64,000 nucleotides of DNA from Rikenellaceae bacterium. GTDB lineage: Bacteria > Bacteroidota > Bacteroidia > Bacteroidales > Rikenellaceae. Shown here piece by piece: positions 9,141 to 18,091 of the stretch. The notes beneath the pieces were generated by a model that was not told where the DNA came from, ran no database searches, and saw only the letters and a program-made list of their open reading frames with translations. Position numbers and translations under genes: made by a program. Every line of letters starts with the position of its first letter. The first letter of the stretch is position 1. The stretch is from positions 1 to 64,000 of the forward strand of contig CABJAJ010000006.1 of NCBI GenBank assembly GCA_902363575.1, written 5' to 3'.

Positions 9141-10238
9141 TTACTTTTTATTAATCAGTTTTTCTTTGAGGGCGGCAAGCACCTCGTCCGGTGCGAACAG
9201 CATACCGCCCTGACGGCCGTAATGCTCCACGGGAGCCTTGCCATTGACGGCCAGACGCACGTCCTGCACCATCTGTCCCGCGTTGAGCTCGGCGCTCAGG
9301 AAACCCTTGACACCCCGCTGGGCCATCTGTGCGATCACCTTGGTCGGGAAAGGATAGAGCGTGATCGGCCGCAGCAGGCCGACCTTGATCCCTTCGGCAC
9401 GGGCCATCTCGACCGTCGCCGAGCAGATGCGGGCCGACGAGCCGAACGCCACGATCACGTAATCCGCGTCGTCGCAGTCGATGGCTTCGTAGCGCACCTC
9501 ATTCTCCTCCATGGCCTTGTATTTGGCCTGCAACCGCTGGTTGATCTTCTCCATGACTTCCGACTGCAACTCGAGCGAAGTCACCACATTGCGCTCACGG
9601 TCGGCATCCTTGCCGTAGGAAGCCCACGTGCGGCACTCCTGGCGGATCTCCTCCTCGGTTTTGCGGGGACGCTGCGGAGCCAGCACCACCTTCTCCATCA
9701 TCTGACCGATGGCGCCGTCGGCCAGGATCATGGCCGGATTGCGGTATTTGAAAGCCAGGTCCATGCCCAGGCCCACGTGATCGTGCATCTCCTGCACCGA
9801 GTTGGGGGCCAGGACGATCATGTGGAAGTCACCGTGACCGCCGCCCTTGCAGGCCTGGAAATAGTCGCCCTGCGACGGCTGGATCGTACCCAGGCCCGGA
9901 CCGCCGCGCTGGCAATTGACCACCAGACACGGAAGCTCCGCGCCCGCGAGGTAGCTCAGCCCCTCGCTCATCAGGCTCACGCCGGGGCTCGACGACGAAG
10001 TCATCACCCGCTTGCCGGTCGATGCGCCGCCGTAAACCATGTTAATGGACGAGATTTCGGACTCCGCCTGCAATACCACCATGCCGGTGGTCTCCCACGG
10101 TTTTAGCTCCATGAGGGTCTCCATCACCTCCGATTGCGGAGTGATAGGGTAGCCGAAGTATCCGTCGCAACCGTAGCGAATCGCAGCATGGGCGATCACC
10201 TCGTTGCCTTTCATCAATTTTACCTCTTTCTCTGCCAT
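9141..10238 (-). CDS. vorB: 2-oxoacid:ferredoxin oxidoreductase, alpha subunit (VorB-like)
   Basis: Alpha subunit (365 residues) with the pyruvate:ferredoxin oxidoreductase domain I stretch GCDGYFGYPITPQSE near the N-terminus and GPGLGTIQPSQGDYF around 135. It closely resembles proteins named 3-methyl-2-oxobutanoate dehydrogenase subunit VorB. The set of four small subunits, rather than one fused polypeptide, argues against pyruvate and for branched-chain 2-oxoacids or 2-oxoglutarate. Substrate choice is inference. The start is 3 bp after the ferredoxin subunit stop. Confidence 0.88.
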   Translation of the reverse strand: MAEKEVKLMKGNEVIAHAAIRYGCDGYFGYPITPQSEVMETLMELKPWETTGMVVLQAESEISSINMVYGGASTGKRVMTSSSSPGVSLMSEGLSYLAGAELPCLVVNCQRGGPGLGTIQPSQGDYFQACKGGGHGDFHMIVLAPNSVQEMHDHVGLGMDLAFKYRNPAMILADGAIGQMMEKVVLAPQRPRKTEEEIRQECRTWASYGKDADRERNVVTSLELQSEVMEKINQRLQAKYKAMEENEVRYEAIDCDDADYVIVAFGSSARICSATVEMARAEGIKVGLLRPITLYPFPTKVIAQMAQRGVKGFLSAELNAGQMVQDVRLAVNGKAPVEHYGRQGGMLFAPDEVLAALKEKLINKK

Positions 10239-10241
10239 AGT

Positions 10242-10469
10242 CTATTCAAATTTTTGACGATAAACCGTGATGACGCTGTCCGGGCAGATGATTGCGCACG
10301 AAGCGCAGCCCGTACAGGCGTCCGGATGAACCATCCATGCAACGGGATAACCCTTGCCGTTCACCTCTGTCGATAAACCCAGCACATCGCAAGGACACGA
10401 AGCCACGCAGACCCCGCATCCCTTGCAACGCTCCTTATCCACGACGATTGTTCCTTTAATTTTAGCCAT
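10242..10469 (-). CDS. 2 x [4Fe-4S] ferredoxin subunit of the 2-oxoacid oxidoreductase
   Basis: A 75-residue electron-transfer subunit with two complete CxxCxxCxxxC clusters: CKGCGVCVASCP and CTGCASCAIICP. The open frame extends far upstream (to 10721), but ATG at 10469 gives MAKIKGTIVVD, the family N-terminus, 28 bp below a -7 element. It is the first gene of the operon that runs to 7814. Confidence 0.92.
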   Translation of the reverse strand: MAKIKGTIVVDKERCKGCGVCVASCPCDVLGLSTEVNGKGYPVAWMVHPDACTGCASCAIICPDSVITVYRQKFE

Positions 10470-10497
10470 AAGACAACTTGTTAATGTAAGTTTCTTA

Positions 10498-10505
10498 CAA
10501 ATGTA
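10498..10505 (-). promoter_or_regulatory. -7 promoter element (TACATTTG) of the 2-oxoacid oxidoreductase operon
   Basis: Perfect TAnnTTTG on the minus strand, 28 bp before the ferredoxin start. No strong -33 TTG was found at the right spacing. Confidence 0.5.
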
Positions 10506-10720
10506 CAAATTTTTCGACGAACATCTTGCTGTTTGAAATAAAAAACACCAATAAAATGATAAAAGAAATTTATAAAAAGAACGGGATGCGGACCATAACC
10601 GGCTGCCGCCGTCCGATCGCCCGGTCAATCGACCGTTTGCCCGGAGGAAATCCGGCCTCTTGTCTATTTTTATCCGGACGTTAAAATGTTGTTCCGTCTG
10701 AAACGATAACCTGTCCTGCA

Positions 10721-11179
10721 ATGAAATGGTTTATTAAATGCCTGCGGCTTTATGCCGTGTTCAAAGGCCGGGCCCGCCGCTCGGAATATTGGTGTTTCCT
10801 GCTGTTTAACACGGCCTTCGGATATATGGCTTCGCTGCTCGATCGCCTGTTGACGAGATGTGGTCGTTTCGGGTGGATTTATACGGCTTACGCTTTGGTC
10901 ATGCTGCTCCCTTCGTTGGCGGTCTGTGTCCGGCGGCTGCACGACACGGGCCGAAGCGGGTGGCAACTTATGTGGTATTATATCGCCGGCATAGCCGGGA
11001 TCGCAATGTCCTTGGTCATTCCGAATCGCAATGAAATGCCAGCCGTTTTTCTGCCCATCCTATTTGCATACTGTACGGCCATGATAACCTGGGCCGTTAT
11101 CTTCCTTGTCCGGCTCTGCACGGACAGCAGGCCCGGAGCAAATCGCTACGGTCCGAATCCCAAAGAGGTCGGCGAGTAA
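10721..11179 (+). CDS. DUF805 family inner-membrane protein
   Basis: A 152-residue protein with the DUF805 pattern: an N-terminal FKGRARRSEYWCFLLFN stretch, about four membrane helices, and the conserved VRRLHDTGRSGW loop around residues 67-78. The C-terminus GANRYGPNPK is also typical. The function of the family is unknown. It stands alone between the divergent 2-oxoacid oxidoreductase operon and the convergent serine operon. Confidence 0.85.
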   Translation: MKWFIKCLRLYAVFKGRARRSEYWCFLLFNTAFGYMASLLDRLLTRCGRFGWIYTAYALVMLLPSLAVCVRRLHDTGRSGWQLMWYYIAGIAGIAMSLVIPNRNEMPAVFLPILFAYCTAMITWAVIFLVRLCTDSRPGANRYGPNPKEVGE

Positions 11180-11230
11180 GTTACGCACCGCTTCCGCAGC
11201 GCATCGTCGCCGGAACTTCACAATAAAAAA

Positions 11231-11252
11231 CGGGCGGAGTTGCCTCCGCCCG
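11231..11252 (-). terminator. Terminator of the serC-serA-DUF1015 operon
   Basis: A 9-bp GC stem (CGGGCGGAG / CTCCGCCCG) with a 4-nt loop. An A run at 11225-11230 gives a U tract on the minus strand, directly after the DUF1015 stop. Confidence 0.8.
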
Positions 11253-11269
11253 CATTCCACAACAGGTGT

Positions 11270-12514
11270 TTACTCGCGGAACGAGTGGATCACCACGCCC
11301 GAGCGCAGCTTGGGCTCAAACCACGTCGTCTTGGGAGGCATGATGTTGCCCGTATCGGCGATGTTGATGAGCTGCTGCATCGAAACGGGGTAGAGGGCGA
11401 ATGCTGCCGCCATCTCTCCGCTGTCCACGCGGCGTTTGAGCTCCTCAAGACCGCGGATACCGCCCACGAAGTCGATCCGTTTCGAGGTACGCAGGTCTTT
11501 GATGTCGAGCACCTGGTCGAGCACCCGGTTGGAAAGGATCGTCACGTCCAGCACTCCGATCGGGTCGTTGTCGTCGTACGTGCCCGCTTTGGCCGTCAGG
11601 CTGTACCAGCGACCGCCGAGGTACATCGAGAAGTTGTGCAGGCCGGTCGGATGATAAATCGCCGTGCCTTTGTCCTCGATGTCGAAATCTTTCGCGAGCT
11701 TCGCAAGCAGCTCATCCGGGGTGAGGCCGTTGAGGTCTTTGACCACACGGTTGTAGTCGATGATCCGAAGCTGGTTGGCAGGGAAAGTCACGGCCAGGAA
11801 GTAGCAGTACTCCTCGTTACCCGTATGGTTCGGATTCTCCTTCATGAGCTTCTGACCCACTCGCGCAGCTGCAGCGGTACGGTGGTGCCCGTCGGCCACG
11901 TAGAGCGCCGGAATGTCCTTGAAGATTTCCGTGATGCGGTCGTTGAGCTTGTGGTCGCGGATTACCCAGAAATGGTGGCCGAAGCCGTCCTCAGCAACGA
12001 AGTCGTACTCGGCGGGGTTGTTCTTCACGTAATCGGCCACGATGCGGTCGATCTCCTGGTTGTCGGGATAGGCGAAGAACACCGGCTCGAGGTTGGCCCG
12101 CTGGTTGAGCACATGCTTCATGCGGTCCTCCTCCTTTTCCACGCGGGTGAGCTCGTGTTTCTTGATCGCACCCGAAAGGTAGTCCTCGAAATGGCAGCAC
12201 ATGGCCAGTCCGTACTGGGTACGGCCGTTCATCGTCTGCGCATAGATATAGTAATACGCTTCGGGATCCTGACGCAGCCAGCCTTTCTCGAGGAACTTGT
12301 TGAAGTTTTCGACGGCCTTGTCGTAAACGCGCGGATCATGCTCGTCGATGATGGGATCGAAGTCGATTTCCGGTTTGATGATGTGCAGCAGCGATCGCTC
12401 GGTAGCTTCGGCTTTCGCCTCGGCGGAGTTCAGCACGTCGTAAGGACGCGAGGCCACCTCGGAGGCCAGCTCCTTCGGAGGGCGCACGCCCTGGAATGGC
12501 TTGATTCTTACCAT
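11270..12514 (-). CDS. DUF1015 family protein, serine-operon partner
   Basis: A 414-residue cytoplasmic protein of the DUF1015 family, opening with MVRIKPFQGVRPPKELA and containing YVADGHHRTAAAARV around residue 215, which resembles a ParB-like or nucleotide-sulfatase motif. No biochemical function is assigned here. It is the last gene of a minus-strand cluster with serC and serA, 24 bp after serA. This arrangement recurs in Bacteroidetes, so a link with serine or phosphoserine metabolism (for example phosphorylation or regulation) is plausible but only inferred. Confidence 0.85.
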   Translation of the reverse strand: MVRIKPFQGVRPPKELASEVASRPYDVLNSAEAKAEATERSLLHIIKPEIDFDPIIDEHDPRVYDKAVENFNKFLEKGWLRQDPEAYYYIYAQTMNGRTQYGLAMCCHFEDYLSGAIKKHELTRVEKEEDRMKHVLNQRANLEPVFFAYPDNQEIDRIVADYVKNNPAEYDFVAEDGFGHHFWVIRDHKLNDRITEIFKDIPALYVADGHHRTAAAARVGQKLMKENPNHTGNEEYCYFLAVTFPANQLRIIDYNRVVKDLNGLTPDELLAKLAKDFDIEDKGTAIYHPTGLHNFSMYLGGRWYSLTAKAGTYDDNDPIGVLDVTILSNRVLDQVLDIKDLRTSKRIDFVGGIRGLEELKRRVDSGEMAAAFALYPVSMQQLINIADTGNIMPPKTTWFEPKLRSGVVIHSFRE

Positions 12515-12538
12515 GATTCGGTTCTTTTCGGTTGATTC

Positions 12539-13462
12539 CTATTTATTGACCTGGAAGCGGCGGTTGCCGTTTTTCAGGAAATCGACGATCTGGTTGGCGG
12601 CAGCCAGGCCGGCGTTGATGTTGGCCTCGGCGGTCTCGGCACCCATCTTTTTGGGCGTTGCGAAGACCCGCTTGCCGAGCTGCTCATTGAGCGTCTCCTG
12701 CGTCTCGGCGGCGATGTCGGTGACGTACTTGAGGTCCTCACGCTCGGTGAGCGCCTTGAGCAGACCGGCCTCGTCGATCACCTCCTTGCGGGCGGTGTTC
12801 ACCAGGGTAGCGCCTTTGGGCATCGACATGAGCAGCTTGTAACCGATCGAATTGCGGGTCTCGGCCGTTGCGGGAATATGCAGCGAGAGGTAGTCGGCTT
12901 TCGCATAGAGCTCCTCGACCGAATCGACCTTCTTCACGCCGTCGGCCTCGAACACGGCCGCGTCGGTGATGAAGGGATCATAGGCGATGACGTTCATGCC
13001 GAGGGCCTTGCCCTTACGGCCGACGAGCTTGCCCACGTTGCCGTAGGCATGGATGGCCAGGGTCTTGCCCTGGAGCTCCGTACCCGTGCCGGGCGTATAT
13101 TTGTTGCGGGCCATGAAGATCATCAGTCCGAGCGCCAGTTCTGCCACGGCATTGGAGTTCTGGCCGGGAGTGTTCATCACCACTACGTTCATGGCCGTTG
13201 CTGCAGCCAGATCGACGTTGTCGTAACCTGCGCCTGCGCGTACCACGATTTTAAGCTGTTTCGCGGCGTCGAGCACCTCGGCGGTCACCTTGTCGCTGCG
13301 GATGATGAGCGCGTCCGCATCGGCGACAGCGCCGAGCAGTTGAGCCTTGTCCGTATATTTCTCCAGCAGCGCCAGCTCGTATCCGGCCTGCTCCACAATC
13401 GTTCTGATTCCATCGACCGCCTTTTTAGCAAAGGGTTTTTCGGTCGCAACCAATACTTTCAT
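12539..13462 (-). CDS. serA: D-3-phosphoglycerate dehydrogenase, short form
   Basis: First step of serine synthesis: NAD-dependent oxidation of 3-phosphoglycerate. The 307 residues contain the D-2-hydroxyacid dehydrogenase core, with IVVRAGAGYDNVDL, the NAD-binding stretch HAYGNVGKLVG around 150, and NTARKEVIDE. No C-terminal ACT regulatory domain is present, so serine feedback through ACT is not expected. Where the superfamily normally has its catalytic histidine (TPHxGA), this protein reads TPKKMGAET near residue 270. It lies between serC and DUF1015 on the same strand. Confidence 0.9.
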   Translation of the reverse strand: MKVLVATEKPFAKKAVDGIRTIVEQAGYELALLEKYTDKAQLLGAVADADALIIRSDKVTAEVLDAAKQLKIVVRAGAGYDNVDLAAATAMNVVVMNTPGQNSNAVAELALGLMIFMARNKYTPGTGTELQGKTLAIHAYGNVGKLVGRKGKALGMNVIAYDPFITDAAVFEADGVKKVDSVEELYAKADYLSLHIPATAETRNSIGYKLLMSMPKGATLVNTARKEVIDEAGLLKALTEREDLKYVTDIAAETQETLNEQLGKRVFATPKKMGAETAEANINAGLAAANQIVDFLKNGNRRFQVNK

Positions 13463-13507
13463 CTCAGGTATTTTTAAAGGTTCGGTTTCAAATCATCAAA
13501 CCATACC

Positions 13508-13535
13508 GCCCGCCCGTCCTCAGGACCGGGCGGGC
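13508..13535. other. GC-rich hairpin between serC and serA
   Basis: About 12 paired bases (GCCCGCCCG with CGGGCGGGC plus three inner pairs) with one bulge and a 3-nt loop sit in the 92-bp gap between the serC stop and the serA start. No U tract follows on the minus strand, so a processing or transcript-stabilising element, or a weak attenuator, is more likely than a full terminator. Confidence 0.5.
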
Positions 13536-13554
13536 AGCATGGCGACTCAATTAT

Positions 13555-14625
13555 TTATTTGTGCATTTTCTCGAACTCCTGCATGCAGGCGACAAGCGCT
13601 TCGACGCTCTCCTTGGGAAGGGCGTTGTAGCACGATGCGCGGAAGCCGCCCACCAGACGGTGTCCCTTGAGGCCCACCATGCCCTTGGACTTGGCGAACT
13701 CCATGAATGCGTCGGCGAGGCCCTCGTTGCCCTCGCTCATCACGAAGCAGATGTTCATGAGCGAACGGTCCTCCTTGGCGGTCGTTCCGCGGAAGAGCGG
13801 GTTGCGGTCGATCTCGTCGTAGAGCAGGGTAGCCTTCTCCACGTTGCGACGGTAGAGCTCCTTCACGCCGCCGAGGTTCTTGGCCCATTTGAGCGTTTCG
13901 GCCAGCACATAGATCGGGAATACGGGAGGCGTGTTGAACATCGAGTTGTTCTCGGTGTGGGTGTTGTAATTGACCATCGTGGGCAGGTCGCGCACGATCT
14001 TGTCGAGCATGTCCTCGCGGATGATGGCGAACGTCACGCCGGCGGGGGCCAGGTTCTTCTGGGCGCCGCCATAGATCATGGCATATTTCTTTACGTCGAT
14101 CGGACGGCTCAGGATATCGGAGCTCATGTCGGCGATCACGGGCACGGGGGAGTCGATGTCCTCATGGTACTCGGTACCGTAGATCGTGTTGTTGGTGGTG
14201 ATGTGGAGGTAATCCAGATCGGTCGGGATGGCGAAGCCCTTCGGAATATAGGTGAAGTTCTTATCCTCGGAGGTGGCGAGCACCTCGACCTGGCCGTAAC
14301 GCTTGGCCTCCTTGATGGCCTTCTTCGACCATACGCCCGTATTGACGTAACCGGCCTTCGTGTTCAGGAAGTTGGCGGGCACCTCGAAGAACTGGGTGCT
14401 GGCGCCGCCGCCCAGGAAGATGATCTTGTAGTTCTCGGGAATGTCGAGCAGCTCGTGGAAAAGGCCGATAGCCTGGTCCATCACGGCGTCGAAATCTTTG
14501 GTGCGGTGCGAAATCGAGAGCAGCGAGAGCCCCGATCCGTTGAAGTCGAGCACGGCCTTGGCGGCGTTTTCAATCACCTCCTGCGGAAGAATGGAGGGTC
14601 CGGCGTTGAAATTGTGTTTTTTCAT
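13555..14625 (-). CDS. serC: Phosphoserine aminotransferase
   Basis: PLP enzyme converting 3-phosphohydroxypyruvate to phosphoserine in the cytoplasm. It is 356 residues, the usual size, starting [14 protein letters not shown], with the PLP lysine in [14 protein letters not shown] near residue 190 and the [17 protein letters not shown] substrate loop. It is the first gene of serC-serA-DUF1015 and is preceded by a well-formed promoter at 14680-14709. Confidence 0.95.
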   Translation of the reverse strand: MKKHNFNAGPSILPQEVIENAAKAVLDFNGSGLSLLSISHRTKDFDAVMDQAIGLFHELLDIPENYKIIFLGGGASTQFFEVPANFLNTKAGYVNTGVWSKKAIKEAKRYGQVEVLATSEDKNFTYIPKGFAIPTDLDYLHITTNNTIYGTEYHEDIDSPVPVIADMSSDILSRPIDVKKYAMIYGGAQKNLAPAGVTFAIIREDMLDKIVRDLPTMVNYNTHTENNSMFNTPPVFPIYVLAETLKWAKNLGGVKELYRRNVEKATLLYDEIDRNPLFRGTTAKEDRSLMNICFVMSEGNEGLADAFMEFAKSKGMVGLKGHRLVGGFRASCYNALPKESVEALVACMQEFEKMHK

Positions 14626-14679
14626 AACAGTCTGATATGATTTAATTGGATTTTGGTGTTATCTGTTAATATTTTAACA

Positions 14680-14709
14680 CAAATATAGCTATAAATTTAA
14701 TCATTTCAA
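14680..14709 (-). promoter_or_regulatory. Promoter of the serC operon (TTG-N19-TATATTTG)
   Basis: On the minus strand TTG (14709-14707) is followed after exactly 19 nt by TATATTTG (14687-14680), the complete Bacteroidetes -33/-7 pair. The serC ATG is 55 nt below the -7 element. Confidence 0.8.
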
Positions 14710-14792
14710 CAATTCCGGACAAATAAATTTCACGGATGCCAAATAATTTGTCGCGGAAGGGTCGAAACAGCTGCTTTTTGATTTGTTTTTAT

Positions 14793-14800
14793 TATTTTTG
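14793..14800 (+). promoter_or_regulatory. -7 promoter element (TATTTTTG) of the yicC operon
   Basis: Matches TAnnTTTG 28 bp before the yicC ATG. The -33 region is T-rich without a clear TTG. Confidence 0.5.
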
Positions 14801-14828
14801 CGGGACACAAATCGTCCATTCACGCGCC

Positions 14829-15710
14829 ATGATAAAATCCATGACCGGCTTCGGGAAAGCCGAAGCCACGCTGCCGCACAAAAAAATCACCGTCGAAATC
14901 CGGTCGCTCAACTCCAGGCAGCTCGACCTCTCGGTACGCATGCCGGCGGCCTACCGCCAGGCAGAATTCGAGCTGCGCGGCCTGGTGTCCAAAGCGGTGG
15001 AGCGGGGCAAGGTCGATCTGCTCGTGGCTGTCGAAACGACAGCCGCCGAAACGGCAGCCGTCATCAACGACGCCGCGCTGGAAGCCCATTTCCGTCACCT
15101 GAACGGGGTATGCCGTCAAATGGGAGTCGCCGCATCGGAACAGGTGGACGCCGCACTGCTGACCTCGATCCTGCGTCTGCCCGACGTGGTCGCCACCGAC
15201 GCGGGCGTTCTTCCCCGGGAGGAACATGCGGCGCTGATGCAGGCCGCACAGGAGGCCGTCTCCCGACTCGACGCATTCCGCACGCAGGAGGGGGCCACGC
15301 TCATCGCCGACCTGCTGCGCCGCGTGGACCGGATCGAAACCCTGAAGGACGAGGTGACGCCCTTTGAAAAGGCGCGAACCGAAACCATCCGGGCCCGCAT
15401 CCTCGAGAATCTGGCCAAGCTGCCTGTCCAGGCGGATGAAAACCGGCTGGAGCAGGAGATGATTTTCTACCTCGAAAAACTCGACATCACCGAAGAGAAG
15501 GTGCGCCTTGCGAACCATTGCCGCTATTTCCGCGAAGTGGCCGAAACCGAACAGGCCGCCGGCCGCAAGCTGGGCTTCATCGCCCAGGAGATGGGGCGCG
15601 AAATCAACACGATGGGCTCGAAAGCCAACGAATCGAACATCCAGATTCTCGTAGTTCGCATGAAGGACGAACTGGAGAAAATCAAGGAGCAGGTGCTTAA
15701 CCTATTATAA
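14829..15710 (+). CDS. yicC: YicC/YloC-family endoribonuclease
   Basis: A 293-residue member of the YicC-like family, which contains endoribonucleases acting on structured RNA. The N-terminus MIKSMTGFGKAEATLP and the C-terminal DUF1732 stretch GRKLGFIAQEMGREINTMGSKAN are diagnostic. The frame is open from 14736, but ATG 14829 gives the conserved start and is preceded by a -7 element. It is first in the run yicC-gmk-nadD-ddl-DUF3109-M23. The yicC-gmk pairing is common in bacteria. Confidence 0.92.
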   Translation: MIKSMTGFGKAEATLPHKKITVEIRSLNSRQLDLSVRMPAAYRQAEFELRGLVSKAVERGKVDLLVAVETTAAETAAVINDAALEAHFRHLNGVCRQMGVAASEQVDAALLTSILRLPDVVATDAGVLPREEHAALMQAAQEAVSRLDAFRTQEGATLIADLLRRVDRIETLKDEVTPFEKARTETIRARILENLAKLPVQADENRLEQEMIFYLEKLDITEEKVRLANHCRYFREVAETEQAAGRKLGFIAQEMGREINTMGSKANESNIQILVVRMKDELEKIKEQVLNLL

Positions 15711-15711
15711 T

Positions 15712-16284
15712 ATGGGTAAACTGGTCATCTTCTCCGCCCCGAGCGGATCGGGCAAAACCACCATCGTCCGGGAGCTGCTCAGCCGCTTCCCGCAGTTTGA
15801 ATTCTCCGTTTCGGCCACCAGCCGCGCTCCCCGGGGCGCCGAGCGCGACGGCATCGATTATTTCTTCCTCTCGCCCGAAGCGTTCCGGCAGGCTGTGCGT
15901 GAAGACCGTTTCGTCGAGTGGGAGGAGGTTTACGAAGGCACCTGCTACGGCACGCTGCGCAGCGAGGTCGAACGCATCTGGGCCAAAGGCAACGTGATCG
16001 TGTTCGACGTCGATGTGATAGGGGGACTGAACCTCAAGCGCATCTTCGGGAACGACGCCTGCGCGATTTTCGTCATGCCCCCTTCGATCGAGGTGCTGCG
16101 CCAACGGCTCGTGAGCCGGGGCACCGACGCTCCGGAGGTGATCGACCGGCGGGTCGCCAAAGCGGAGTTCGAGCTGACGAAAGCCTCCGAATTCGACCGC
16201 GTGGTCATCAACGACGACCTCGGCACTGCCGTCGAAGAGGTTTCGGGCATCCTCCGCCAATTTCTAAACGACGCTCTGAAATGA
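15712..16284 (+). CDS. gmk: Guanylate kinase
   Basis: Phosphorylates GMP to GDP with ATP. The P-loop is IFSAPSGSGKTTIVREL at residues 4-20 and the GMP-binding region contains VSATSRAPRGAERDGIDYFF. 190 residues is normal. It begins 1 bp after the yicC stop, and its stop overlaps the nadD start (ATGA), so translation of the three genes is coupled. Confidence 0.96.
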   Translation: MGKLVIFSAPSGSGKTTIVRELLSRFPQFEFSVSATSRAPRGAERDGIDYFFLSPEAFRQAVREDRFVEWEEVYEGTCYGTLRSEVERIWAKGNVIVFDVDVIGGLNLKRIFGNDACAIFVMPPSIEVLRQRLVSRGTDAPEVIDRRVAKAEFELTKASEFDRVVINDDLGTAVEEVSGILRQFLNDALK

Positions 16285-17093
16285 AACACGTCATTCTCTA
16301 TTTCGGCTCTTTCAATCCGATTCACAAGGGCCACACCGCGCTTGCCGAATATGTTTTGCGACAGAGGCTCGGCGATGAGGTCGTGCTGGTGGTCTCCCCC
16401 CGGAATCCGCTCAAACCGGCCGCCGACCTCGCCCCGGAAACGGAACGCTTTGAGATGGCCGAAGCGGCCTGCAAAGCCACGGCGTTTCCCGACCGCATCC
16501 GTCCGTCGGTGATCGAATTCCTGCTCGAAAAGCCCTCCTATACCATCCATACGCTCCGCCACCTGACGGCCGAGTACGGCGCACAGATGCGGTTCTCGAT
16601 CCTGATGGGGGCCGACCTCCTGCCGCAGCTTTCGCAATGGAAAGAGTACACCGAAATCCTCGAGCGCTACCCGATTCTGGTCTATCCGCGCCGCGGGTTC
16701 GGGCCGGGGCTCTATGCCGACCGGGTCACCTGGCTCGCCGACGCGCCGCTGCAGGACTTCTCCTCGACCGACATCCGCGAGCGGATCGAAAGAGGGGAGT
16801 CCGTCGCCGACATGGTAGCACCCGCCGTCGAACGCTACATCCGTGAAAAAGGGCTCTGGACCCCGGCTCACCGACTGTCCACCCTCACCGCCCTGATCGA
16901 AGCGCATCCCGAAGATGCCGGACTCTACGTCGAGCGGGGCAAATGGCATTACCGGCTCAACGCCTGGGGAGACGCGCTCAACGACTTCAACCGGGCCCTG
17001 GCCATCGACCCGGGCCATTGCGAGGCGCGTCAGTTCGCAGGCATGGTGCAGGAGATTCTGGAATACCGCTACAAAGACATCTACAACCCCTGA
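16281..17093 (+). CDS. nadD: Nicotinate-nucleotide adenylyltransferase with a C-terminal TPR extension
   Basis: Residues 1-190 are a NadD nucleotidyltransferase: YFGSFNPIHKGH carries the H-x-x-H adenylyl-transfer motif, and DFSSTDIRERIERGESV is the ISST-like signature. It makes nicotinate adenine dinucleotide in NAD synthesis. NadD normally ends near residue 190-200. Here about 75 further residues contain a tetratricopeptide-like hairpin (YVERGKWHYRLNAWGDAL, then FNRALAIDPGH) and end in YRYKDIYNP, a terminus typical of Bacteroidetes TPR proteins. No stop or frameshift separates the parts. ATG 16281 overlaps the gmk stop. Confidence 0.88.
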   Translation: MKHVILYFGSFNPIHKGHTALAEYVLRQRLGDEVVLVVSPRNPLKPAADLAPETERFEMAEAACKATAFPDRIRPSVIEFLLEKPSYTIHTLRHLTAEYGAQMRFSILMGADLLPQLSQWKEYTEILERYPILVYPRRGFGPGLYADRVTWLADAPLQDFSSTDIRERIERGESVADMVAPAVERYIREKGLWTPAHRLSTLTALIEAHPEDAGLYVERGKWHYRLNAWGDALNDFNRALAIDPGHCEARQFAGMVQEILEYRYKDIYNP

Positions 17094-17098
17094 TCCGC

Positions 17099-18091
17099 AT
17101 GGAACCTTTGCATATCGCCCTGCTGGCAGGCGGGGACTCCTCCGAGCGGGAAATCGCCCTCCAGAGCGCCGCACAGGTCGCCGAGGCGCTCGATCCGCAG
17201 AAATACGAAGTAAAACTGATCGACCTGCACCACCGCGACTGGCACTACACGGGCCCCGACGGCCGTCGGTGGCAGGTCGATAAAAACGACTTCTCGATCA
17301 CCGTCGCGGGTGTAAAAACGCTGTTCGACTACGCGCTGATCCTCATTCACGGCACGCCCGGCGAAAACGGCCGGTTGCAAGGCTACCTCGACATGATGGG
17401 GGTCTCGTACTCCTCCTGTCCGATGACCTCCTCGGTGCTCACTTTCGATAAGATCACCACCAAGCGCACCCTTGCGGGAACGGGAATCCGGATGGCTCCC
17501 GACCTCTTCCTGGCAGCGGGGGAGACGGCCGACCCCGGCGAAGTCGTGCGCCGCCTCGGACTGCCCCTGTTCGTGAAACCCAACGCGAGCGGCAGTTCCT
17601 TCGGCGTAACGAAAGTCACCGCCTGCGACCAACTGCCCCGCGCAATCGCGGACGCCCGCACGGAAAGCGACGAGGTGCTCATCGAATCCTGCGTCGAAGG
17701 GCGCGAAATCGGTTGCGGCGTGCTCGTCGCCTGCGGCAGAGAGTACCTGTTCCCCGTTACGGAGATCATTTCCAAACACGACTTTTTCGATTACGAAGCC
17801 AAATACACCGCCGGATGCTCCGACGAGATCACCCCGGCGGACATTCCGGACGAAGCGCTCCGCAAGCTCCACCGCCTGACGCTCGCCGCTTACCGGGCCT
17901 GCCGCTGCCGGGGCGTGGTACGCGTGGATTTCATCCTGCCGCCCGAAGGCGATCCCTGCCTGATCGAGATCAACTCCATTCCCGGCATGAGTGCAGGGAG
18001 CATCGTGCCCAAACAGGTACGGGCGATGGGGATGTCCATAGGGGAGCTGTACGACCGCATCATCGAGGACACCTACACTCCGCGCCGATGA
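17099..18091 (+). CDS. ddl: D-alanine--D-alanine ligase
   Basis: ATP-grasp enzyme making the D-Ala-D-Ala dipeptide for peptidoglycan. The N-terminus IALLAGGDSSEREIAL matches the GGxSxEreVSl motif. KPNASGSSFGVTKV is the ATP-binding stretch and EINSIPGMS supplies the C-terminal metal ligands. 330 residues is within the family range. ATG 17099 lies 5 bp after nadD, and the stop overlaps the next gene's start by 4 bp. Confidence 0.95.
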   Translation: MEPLHIALLAGGDSSEREIALQSAAQVAEALDPQKYEVKLIDLHHRDWHYTGPDGRRWQVDKNDFSITVAGVKTLFDYALILIHGTPGENGRLQGYLDMMGVSYSSCPMTSSVLTFDKITTKRTLAGTGIRMAPDLFLAAGETADPGEVVRRLGLPLFVKPNASGSSFGVTKVTACDQLPRAIADARTESDEVLIESCVEGREIGCGVLVACGREYLFPVTEIISKHDFFDYEAKYTAGCSDEITPADIPDEALRKLHRLTLAAYRACRCRGVVRVDFILPPEGDPCLIEINSIPGMSAGSIVPKQVRAMGMSIGELYDRIIEDTYTPRR

